DNA of 64,000 nt. Origin: Roridomyces roridus. Taxonomy: Eukaryota; Basidiomycota; Agaricomycetes; Agaricales; Mycenaceae. Positions 55,401-64,000 of the stretch are shown here, piece by piece; the stretch's first letter is position 1, and the number at the start of each line of letters is the position of its first letter. The translations under genes and the position numbers were made by a program. Where the stretch lies: positions 868,001 to 932,000 of the forward strand of contig JARKIF010000004.1 of the NCBI GenBank assembly GCA_029378245.1, in the 5' to 3' direction. A model generated the notes under the pieces. That model saw nothing but the letters and a program-made list of their open reading frames with translations, was not told where the DNA came from and did no database searches.

Positions 55401-58400
55401 GCATTATTCAAGCAAGTCTTTGACTGCGCTGCAAAAGTTGTTTGCGGGAGAGCAGAAGGGGGATATTCCGCTCAAAACCTTGCGTCATGCACGAAGTGAA
55501 ACCGTCGGTGGAGGTGATGCGCTGGACGACGAGACGGAGCGACATCTGTGAGTTTCATTGTTTTTGGTGGAAATCGATACTGACATCGTGGGAAAGTGAA
55601 CTGATTGCTGCGGTGCGAAATGAGACTCAGACCTCGAACGAGGAAGCCAACGATGCCCTGTATGAGCGGCGCGCCCAGAAGGCGGATTTCATCCGGGACC
55701 ACCCATCGTACGACAAGACGTTCTGGATCTTCTCGCAGAAGAACTATCTGCGACGATGGTGTCAGATGCTTGTGCAACCCGCGGGTGGACCGCGGATATT
55801 CGGGACACAACAAAGCCCGTTGTTCTACCCGCTCTTCCAAGTCTTCCTCACCCTTGTCGTCGTTGGCGGCATCGTTGTCGAGTCCGTCGCCCACCCTGTT
55901 TACCGACGCAACTACTTTCAGACACACGGTCCCGTGCGAGGCGCCTGGTTTGACATCTGCGAAAGCGCTTTCGGCCTCGTATTCGTTGTCGAATTCCTCG
56001 TCAAGATCGTCGCGGATGGCTTTCTCTTTACGCCAAACGCCTATGTCCGCAGTATTTGGAACCTGCTCGACTTTGTCATCATGGCCGGGTTGTTGGTGAA
56101 CGTGACCACTGGGCTCATCTTTGTCGGCGGGCTCAGCCGTGTGACGCGTTCACTCAAGGCCCTGCGCGCGCTCCGCCTGATAACGTTGATTGACCAGATG
56201 CGGACCACATTCGAGAGTCTCATCATCTCGGGCGCGCTGCGTATCCTGGACGCCGGCATCTTGGCAATCCTGTACATGATTCCGTACGCCGTCTGGGGGC
56301 TCAATATCTTCAACGGCAAGATGAACGAGTGCAACGATACCGGTGTCGATGGTGCCACCTCGTGCTTAAACGAGTACCCCAACACCGTCTACGATGATTC
56401 ATCTTTTGGGTTCCTGGTGCCGCGTGTATGGGACAACCCCGCACCATCGACGGTCTTCTCATTCGACACCTTCCGTTCGTCCCTGTTGATCCTCTTTGAG
56501 ATTGTGTCGCTCGAGGGGTGGGTAGACGTGATGGGGGTGGCGACCAGCATCACAGGCGATAACCAGCAGCCGGAAAACAACGTCGCCCAGGTCAATGCCA
56601 TCTTTTTCCTCATCTACAACTTGCTTGGGGCCGTAGTCATCTTGACCCTCTTCGTGAGGTACGTATTCACCCAATCTTTGTCGGCAGGGTAACTGATTTC
56701 TGTGCAGTATCATCATCGGCAACTTTAGTTCGAGAACGGGCAGCGCCTTCCTCACTGCCCAACAACGCGAGTGGATTGATCTTCAGAGGCTGTTCCGGCG
56801 TATGCGACCGTCCAAGGAACCGCGAAGACGACCGACATGGCCGATCCGCGCGTGGTGTTTTGACCGTGCTGTGGATAAGAAGGGCTGGTGGTCACGCTGC
56901 ATGACTGCTGTTTTTGTCGTGCACATCATCGTTCTCATGACGCAGACTTTCTCTACCCAAAATGTCGTGGATGGGTTGCGCAGTATGTATTCGGCTTTCC
57001 TCACCAGATTTCCTGTTAATCTTTCTGTGCAGATGACTTCTTCCTGGTCAGCACATCCATCTATTGTGTTGATGTGCTTGTCCGCTTGTATGGCCTCGGC
57101 TGGAAGAGCTACAAACACAATGGATGGAACACATTTGACGTGGTTGTTGCTGGAGGCAGCTTGATTACTACCCTCATCGTCCGTTTCGGGACAATTGGCT
57201 TTGCGGTTTCCCAACTGCAGAAGCTCTTCCTGGTCTGCATCGCTTTCAAGTTGGTTCAAAGGACGGACAGCTTGAACAAGCTGTTCAAGACGGCCGTTTC
57301 CAGCTTACCCAACATCTTCTCCCTGTTGGGCTTGTGGTTGATCCTGTTCTTCTTCTTCGGCATCCTCTTCCTCGAGGTCTTTGGCTTGACCAAATGGAAC
57401 ACGGGAGAGACTCGTACCCAAAATTTCAGCTCCATGGGATCGACACTGGTCATGCTCACCTTTTTCACCACGGGGTAACGTCTTTTTTTATCGCCGACCG
57501 GAACAGTTTTCTGATGCGTTTTCCAGTGAGGGCTGGAATCAATACATGCATGACTAGTCAGTCTTTCTTCTTTTCGTCGTCAGCCTGCTTATGTGTCTCA
57601 GTGCAATCATCTACCCCCGATGCACCAATTTGAACACGGAGGAGAACTCGGATTGCGGTAGCGTCGGATGGGCCTTTACTCTTTTCATAGCTTGGAATCT
57701 GCTTAGCATGGTGAGTACACTTGCCCTTCCTCGACTCAGTGTTCTCAAAAAGTTTCTAGTACATTTTCGTCAACATGTTCACTGGTGTGGTCGTCGAGAA
57801 CTTTTCCTACGTGTTCCAGACGACAAGCAGCTCCAACTCGGTGACACGTTCGCAGATGCGGATATACAAGAAAGTTTGGGCCGAGTTTGCGGACCCCCAG
57901 ACGGGCTACCTGGAGCGCAAGAACTATGTGCGGTTCCTGGGTCGACTGAGCGGCGTGTTTGAAGCGCGGATATACCCGGCTGACTTCAGCATACCCAACA
58001 TCCAAGCCCAGTGCAAGCCGTCGGTCGAGTCAAGCTATGCGTCGCGCGGGCGCATAGTCGACGGAATCGATCTCGAGAAGCTGGACAAGACACTTGATCG
58101 GATAGACTATGCCAGCATCCGCAAACGCAGAGCGACATACTGCAGGATATACCACGAAGTGCTGGTCACCCATACCAACGGCCGAATGTCTTACACAGAC
58201 ATGCTGATCCTGCTGGCCCACCACAAGATCATTGTCGATCGTGAGGCACTCATGTACGTGCTTTTCTGATTTTCGTAGCTGCTAGCTGACAGCGTTTTTT
58301 AGTTTGAAAGATCTCGTGAGCAGAACGGGAACTACCAAGCTAGTTACGGATCTGGTGAATCTGGATCGCGTGCGGTCGTTGCTCAAGACCATTTCTCACC

Positions 58401-58777
58401 GGAGACGATTCCTCCAGTACAAGCGACAGATGCTCTCGGCTTCAGAGCCAGACATTCCTTCCATTGTCGTGGACGTCATGCCCGCCACGCCACCGTATAC
58501 CACCCGCGACATCTCTTCCGCCATCTACTCAACGCCGAGCAGTCCGACGCCGCAGCGATTCTTTGCACCTGATGTATCGTTATCGTCCAGCACACAGCTA
58601 CAGAGGAGCAGCCGGCGGACGAGCGACATTAGCATGCTGTCGGGCGACATTGCCGGTGGCTTCAAGTCGCGCGAGTCGTCGATATCAATAGAGGATCCCC
58701 AGCAGATCCTGCAAGCCATGGACAATTCTGTCTGGGGAGACCTTATGATGCAGGCAGAGGAAGAGGAGAATCGATGA
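52408..58777 (+). CDS. CCH1: Cch1-type voltage-gated calcium channel alpha subunit
   Basis: A large gene with about a dozen short introns. After a Ser-rich N-terminal cytoplasmic region, four homologous six-helix repeats follow: I at about 52870-54060, II at 54190-55110, III at 55750-56720, IV at 56870-57830, then a long cytoplasmic C-terminus ending EEEENR. Voltage-sensor-like helices are visible, e.g. [20 protein letters not shown] in repeat III. Pore-loop filter residues read ASANGW (I, split by an intron at 53843), SSENW (II, 54863-54880), LEGW (III, about 56510) and TGEGW (IV, split by an intron near 57475-57525): Asn-Glu-Glu-Glu. Fungal Cch1 channels, with Mid1, mediate calcium influx at the plasma membrane under stress and mating. 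Exon edges are partly approximate. Confidence 0.93.
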
Positions 58778-58987
58778 TGATTTGCTTGCTGCTTTTGTTG
58801 TACATTAGATGGGACTGGGACACTCACTTATTGTTATTGTTTTCTAATACCTAGATTACAAACGCATGTGTACACTATTTTGCACTGTAAAAACGAATGG
58901 ATTGGGTACAAGAAAACAGCTGGGGTATCCACGAGATATAGCATTAGTGATAAATACACTATGTACTTGGGAAGTCGTCGGTCCATC

Positions 58988-61141
58988 CTAGCCATACCCA
59001 AAAATGGCTCCGAGCATCTCTTTCCACCCTCTCTTGACCACGACACTGACGGCCGTACTGCCCGAATACTCCTCTGCGAGCCATTCGAGGTATCTCGCGT
59101 CCATCCCGCTCAGTGGGCCGAGCTCAAAGACTGTCATGTCCTTGGATGTAAGGACAAGAACTCCATCAGGGCCGAGTGCACGGGGGATGATTGATTCGAG
59201 GGTTGAGAGGTGGAAGGAGGTATAGGCTTGCAGAGTCTGAAGGAGCGAGAGTGTAGTGAGGATCTGCCCGTCCCTGCGTGCTGTATCGTACGGTTCCTCG
59301 TCATCGTCTTCCGGCAACGCAGACGTCGAGGCAACAGCGTTGCCTTTGGCGGTGGGCGTAGACGGGTTGTTGACGGTGGCTTTGCCACTCGACCATGAGA
59401 CCGCACTGGAGCGCCGCGTCGCCTTGCTCGTCGACATTGTCGGGGTGAGCCCAACGTTGCTGCCACTAGCCACCCGCGGCCCGCCCTCGATGCCCATCCC
59501 GACAGTCCGTACATGCCCGTCCTGGTTCGTCAACGCACGTAAACTGAGGTCTTCGTCCCCTTCGAGGCGGATGCTGCCCCAGTTGGACGCCCCATCAGCT
59601 GTAGAGTAGGACATGGCAGAGTTGCCCCGCCAGGAACCCATCCACAGTCCGGCGCAAATAACGCATACGTCCTCGTACACACGCCACGCGTCTGTCCATG
59701 CTGTAATTGGCGACAGCGGGGACTTGGGTGGCTTGCCCTCGAGCGAGGAGAGGGAGCAGCACGAGTGGTCATGGTGTGACGCATCGAGGCTAAGAACGCG
59801 GTTTAGCTCGTTCCACTGTGATATAGATTAATAACATGAGAATCAAGTTACGTTTTGAACGCACTAGCTTGACATCGCTCCATGAGAAACGAACGACAGA
59901 GAGGCGATGTGTCGGGCCTCTGGGTCGGGATGAGCCTGGGGAAACAGGTACAGGCCGCGAGGTGTAAAAGGTCGGTCGTGTGGCCTTGTTGGGTGTAGAC
60001 GTGGTCAGATCGATTAGTAAGTCGTAACAAGATGGTTTTTCCAAGAAAATGGCGTCGGTTGTGCCTGCAGCTGGTCAAAAATGAGCCGGAAAGCAGGAAA
60101 GGCGACGTACAAGCAACCCATCCGCGTCCGCTGTTGCCCTCTGTTTGAAGCCTGTCCAAGTCGTTGAGAGTGACCATTCCGAGGACACTGATTCCCTCTT
60201 TGCACTTGCCACGCAAGGGTGGTGAAGAAGCGGCGGAAGGGGTGGTGTATTCTACTTGTTGCTCGTACGCCATATCGGCCGCCACCTGACATAGGATCGA
60301 CGCTGCTTCCACGGGCGGTAGGGTATATATCAGAATCCGTCGTCGACCAACAACGTGCTTGTACAGTGTTAGCGATGAGGGTCCTAGGATCCGCAGAAGA
60401 TGCGGGAGGTGCAGTGTTGGGTTTTGGTCCATCGCATCGTCGTCGAGCTGCACAAATGAGTAAACAAGGCATGAAAAGCCAACACGACGCACCCGTTCCA
60501 GCAATTCATGACTCCACCCATTCCAGTCTCCCGCGCCGCCAAGATCGGGGCTAACAACCTTTCGTTCGTTGAAGAACGCTCGTGCAGGTTCCCAGTCGCT
60601 TTCTGTAGGGTCGAGAGACGCGGAGCTCTCGAATTGAGAGTATATCAGGGTGGTAAGTTGCTTGAGCGCTGCGACGTGTCTCCATGGGCGCGGCCGGGCA
60701 GATTTGGCCAAAAGGATGCCGAGGGAGGAGAGACGGAATCCGCGGTGGCCGTGGTCCACGGTCTTCCGGCGTCGGAAGATACAAACGCCTCGTTGGCCGC
60801 CTTTGGAAAAGTAACTAGAATAGTGTTAGCACGAGGTGCAGTAGACGGACGAGAACCGTACACAACATCTTGCTCGACCAAGTGCAGCCCACTGGGTAGA
60901 GTATTGAACTCTAGATTATCGAGATTTAGGTCTGAAATTCGGTCAGGACTGCTCCTGAGAATTGAGGCAGCACTACCATCGCTAGCCTTGAGGGCCCAGT
61001 CGATTATGTTCCCGCGGGTTGGATGGAATGAACTATGAAAGATTGCGACTATGCAATACGTGAGCAAAATAATATACGAGTTTAGAGGACGGCAATACCT
61101 ATATCTTGTGGACATCGTCCCTTGGGATGCAAGGCCGACAT
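58988..61141 (-). CDS. LCHN/ANR2-like DENN-domain protein
   Basis: The first exon is short (61141, MSALHPKGRCPQDI), spliced to VAIFHSSFHPTRGNIIDWAL. Next NLDNLEFNTLPSGLHLVEQDVVYF and ILVTFPKAANEAF follow, the N-terminal signature of the LCHN (DENND11, DUF2347) family. The central part contains FRLSSLGILLAKSARPRPWRHV, HLPHLLRILGPSSLTLYKHVVGRRRILIYT and, after introns, a C-terminal domain ending EWLAEEYSGSTAVSVVVKRGWKEMLG, as in the DUF4484 part. DENN proteins exchange nucleotides on Rab GTPases; for this branch the target is unclear. The low-complexity insert around 59300-59550 (Ser/Thr/Pro-rich) is probably a disordered loop. Stop at 58988. Confidence 0.8.
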
Positions 61142-61246
61142 GAAGGGGATGAAAAACGAAGGTGGTGGAGCACAATAAGTCTCGGGTGACAAGGCATCAC
61201 AAAGCTCTGTTCCGTTTCGGAGCATCCCCTCCTCTCCTCCATACCC

Positions 61247-61846
61247 ATGTCTCAGCCTCAGCAAGTCAGCATCAACGATCTCGACGTCACGCAGCTCGCG
61301 GACGTCCGACGCCAGCTCGACGAGGTTCACGGCTCTCAACGCACGACGGAGGCAGCAATCTGATCGTGTACCAGGAGCTCACCCATCTCACAAATTCATT
61401 CGCCCAACTCAAGCAGGCCCAGGCGAAATTCAAAGCTTGCATCGAAAATGTACAAGAAGTGAAACCTGCCAACAAAGGTACACCGACTTTCCCTTGGACG
61501 GCGCCGATTCATTGCAATCCCAGGCAAAACCATCCTCGTCCCGTTAACAAACTCGCTATATGTCCCTGGCAAGCTCTCCGATTCAGAAAATGTCATCGTC
61601 GACGTTGGAACGGGATATTATGTTCAAAAGGTAGCATGTACGCCCCTTCTTGTTCGATCTAACACGTCCCAGACGCGAGCACAAGCCGTGAAGCATTATG
61701 CCGAAAAAGTAGACTTTATCCGCACAAATCTCGAGGCGCTGGAAGAGACGATTGGGAAGAAACGAGAGAACATGGGTTATCTAGTGAATGTAATGCAGTC
61801 CAAGCTCATATTAGAGGGGCAGCAGCAGCAAGGCGCGCCTTCATAA
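61247..61846 (+). CDS. GIM5: Prefoldin subunit 5
   Basis: Four exons. The first, from 61247, reads MSQPQQVSINDLDVTQLADVRRQLDE. A GT-AG intron leads to ELTHLTNSFAQLKQAQAKF, the first coiled-coil arm. Then ILVPLTNSLYVPGKL and VIVDVGTGYYVQK form the beta-hairpin block of alpha-type prefoldins. The last exon (AVKHYAEKVDFIRTNLEALE...MGYLVNVMQSKLIL) is the second arm. The stop is at 61844-61846. Prefoldin is a hexameric cytosolic chaperone that hands actin and tubulin to the CCT chaperonin. Length (about 150 residues) is normal. Its start lies about 105 bases from the divergent LCHN-type start, so the two share a compact promoter region. Confidence 0.92.
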
Positions 61847-61907
61847 CTAGATGTGACCATAATATCATGCAAGCATAAATCGCGACGACATGGAAATTAG
61901 TAGCATA

Positions 61908-64000
61908 TCAAGCGCGTCCCCTCCGTGGCTTCCAGACACCCTTCTTCTCCGCCGTCACCGTCTGGAACCCATCATCGTCCTTGGGCGGCTCTTCCTTGGC
62001 TGGTGGAGGCGTAGAAACAACGCGTGCTGGGGGCGGTGCAGCACCACCCGCCAACCTGGCTGCTTCCCGTTCTCGCCAGCCACCGCCACCACTCGAAGGA
62101 GCACCTCCACGAAGCGCACCGGGCACGTATTTTCCCACCGCAGGACTCGGGCTCTCTCCACGTGGCGGCGTGCTGCCCATAGTCCCTCCACGAGTCGGCG
62201 TAGCAGGAGTAGATGACACGGGTGTAGGAGCAGCAGGTCGCCGCCAAGCACTGTCTCCGTTTGTCGCAGCAGACGATGACGCAGCCCGTACACCAGATGG
62301 GGGTGCCAACGCCAACGGTTTCCGGGCAGGAGGGGCTGCTTTTTCTGAAGAACGGGCGAGTCTGCGCGCCTCGGCCTCCTCCTCGCGTTGTTGCTGCAGC
62401 CGCGCCTTCTCCAGCGCCTCGGCACGCTCCGTCTCCCGTGCTTTCCGAACGGCAGCAGCTTTTTCGTCCGCTTCGCGCTTGGCTGCCTCGGCAGCAGCAG
62501 CTTCGGCTTCGGCTTCCGCCCGAATCCGCTCCTCCTCTGCACGGCGTTCTGCAAACTCATAAGTCTAGTCCAAGGGAAAAATAACGCATAAACTTACCGG
62601 CTTCGAGCCGCTCCTGCTCCTGGATCCTCTCTTGCTCCTTCTTCTTCGCCTCCTCGGCCGCGAGCCTCTCTGCCTCGCGCTGAGCCAAAGCCGCCTTCCT
62701 CCTCTTGTTCTTCTCTTCCTCGATCTTCCTCGCAGCCGCATCCCGCTTCTTGGCAAACTCCTCGCCCTTCTTGGCAAGCACAACCTCCCGATGCTTCTGG
62801 TACTCGGGAATCATCCTCAACATCCGCTTCTTGGTCGCGAGATCCTCCTGGTGCGCTGCCCGTGAGGCTTCTTGACGCGCGGTGACGACGGCAGCAGCTG
62901 TAGTGCGGTCCGCGGCTTGCTGTTGCTCGTAGTCGAGCGCAAGAAGTGGCCGCTCGTCCTTGCGATAAGCACGCTCGATGTGGTCGACGCGCTTGGCAAC
63001 GATCCGCAACCGTTCGTTGAGCTCCTTCTTCTCCTTCTCGAGTTGCGCCACCTGCATCCCGATGAGTCCCTCGGTATCGAGGGTGGCGACGCTCTGCGTG
63101 TCTCCGGCCTTCAAAATACCCTTCTCGACGAGGGTAGCCTTGTACCGCTCCGCATCCTGAGCCTTCATATCTTCCTGGATCTTGATAATCCGCTGCATCT
63201 CCCTCTTCCTCGCATCCTCCCTCGCCCGCCTCTCGCTCTCCTCTTTGTCCCGCCGCGAAGCGTCCGCACGCCTGACAGCCTCTTCCTTCTCCTTCCGGAC
63301 AGTAAGCTCGCTAAGCAGCTCCCGACGCCGGGCAACCAGCGCGCGGCGCAATTGCAGGGCCTTGCGTTCAGTCTTGACCGCATCTGCAAGGGCTTTGAAC
63401 TTTTCTTGCTGCTCCTCAGCCGTCAGAACCGGCGTCGGCTCCAATATCGTAAGAGCGTTGTGCAGCCCCTGCGCGACGCTCCCGAGGCGCGTGCGTACCA
63501 GCTCAGAGACTGTTTGCTGGACGGCAGCTTCTGCGTTGGAAGACGTCGAGGGCGTCGGCGGGATCTCCTCCAACACATCAGAGAACGCCTCGTCGACAAA
63601 GGTCAGGCTACCGTCCGCGTGGTCAACGCGCACGGAGAGTTCGCCACGACGCGCACAGCCCATGATGTAGCTCTCGACCTGCTCTGGCTCGAATACACCC
63701 TTTTCTTGCTTCTCCTCGCCCTCAAGCTCCCGAAGAGGGGAGAGAAGGTCCATGATGAAGGGAATGCGCACAGAGGCGTAAACCTGGGCGAGCTGGCTGA
63801 GCAGTCGACTGAGCAGGGCGCGTTGCAGGAGGGGAATATACGGCGCGTAGTCAGTGGAAGCGGCAAGTTCCTTGAGGATAGGCGCAACGGCACTGCAGAG
63901 AGTGAGCGGATCGAAAGTAACTTCGAGGACGTCGTAGAGCTGCGTAATCGCGGCTGGGGCGCGTTTGAGAGCATCCCGCGAGAGGGCATCCGCAAGGAGG
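61908..64000 (-). CDS. TIF32: Translation initiation factor eIF3a, 5' end beyond window
   Basis: The 3' part of a large gene; the frame is open at 64000. The right-hand part (63995-63600) holds the end of the PCI domain (TQLYDVLEVTFDPLTLCSAV, VESYIMGCARRGELSVRVDH), the scaffold of the eIF3 core. Then a very long charged helical region follows (RRALVARRRELLSELTVRKE, ...KRMLRMIPEYQKHREVVLAK), the spectrin-like segment that binds eIF3b and eIF4B. An intron at about 62552-62599 separates the last exon, which continues the Ala/Glu/Arg coil and ends in a Pro/Gly/Ser-rich tail and KGVWKPRRGRA at 61908. eIF3a organises the 43S preinitiation complex. The stop lies 62 bases from the prefoldin stop, tail to tail. 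Confidence 0.93.

Noticed and set aside
62000..62560. Plus-strand Ala/Ser-rich frame
   Set aside because: Antisense of the charged eIF3a C-terminal region.
1..64000. tRNA or rRNA genes
   Set aside because: I looked for cloverleaf-type boxes and rRNA-like stretches while reading and saw none that I could defend; a tRNAscan-type search would be decisive.

Overview
The window looks like nuclear DNA of a basidiomycete fungus. Nearly every gene is cut by many short introns (about 45-60 bases, GTGCGT/GTGAGT/GTACGT-type donors). The gene set is fungal: a Cch1-type calcium channel, eIF3a, prefoldin 5, PIG-L, TCD-type tRNA dehydratase, tannases, a copper amine oxidase and lineage-specific F-box genes. 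The F-box tail and the mix of families remind me of Ceratobasidiaceae (Rhizoctonia/Thanatephorus). That placement is recognition, not proof.

Layout. 1-3.3 kb: an MFS transporter running off the left edge and a PIN-domain protein, both minus. 4.3-12.9 kb: a divergent pair of large Crinkler-like (CR) genes, each a P-loop NTPase followed by a PD-(D/E)XK-like nuclease region and a charged tail. The minus-strand member is cut in its last exon by a 659-bp hAT-type non-autonomous transposon with a perfect 8-bp target duplication. 13.2-15.7 kb: a copia LTR element that has lost integrase and most of its reverse transcriptase. 15.8-24.7 kb: a PQ-loop membrane protein, a frameshifted F-box gene and two tandem copies of an unknown membrane-protein family. 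25.2-33.3 kb: secreted copper amine oxidase, a small membrane protein, a formaldehyde-dehydrogenase-like MDR enzyme and the tRNA t6A dehydratase.

33.9-51.6 kb is accessory-looking. It holds a 5'-truncated third CR gene, an intact F-box gene, a PEP-mutase/ICL-family gene with a one-base frameshift, a 7-TM-like protein, two tannase/feruloyl esterases in inverted orientation around PIG-L, a decayed F-box copy, a truncated kinase fragment and the full mitochondrial APH/AIM9-like kinase. F-box(-)/tannase(+) on the left mirrors tannase(-)/F-box(+) on the right.

52.4-64 kb is a conserved housekeeping block: the four-repeat channel Cch1, an LCHN/DENN protein, prefoldin subunit 5 and the 3' part of eIF3a.

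The most notable material is the CR family in three states: one with its tail cut off by a transposon, one with a GC-AG intron and an eroded nuclease core, and one reduced to the nuclease. Intron-exon models come from reading splice sites by eye and comparing paralogues. Boundaries given without exon lists are approximate.
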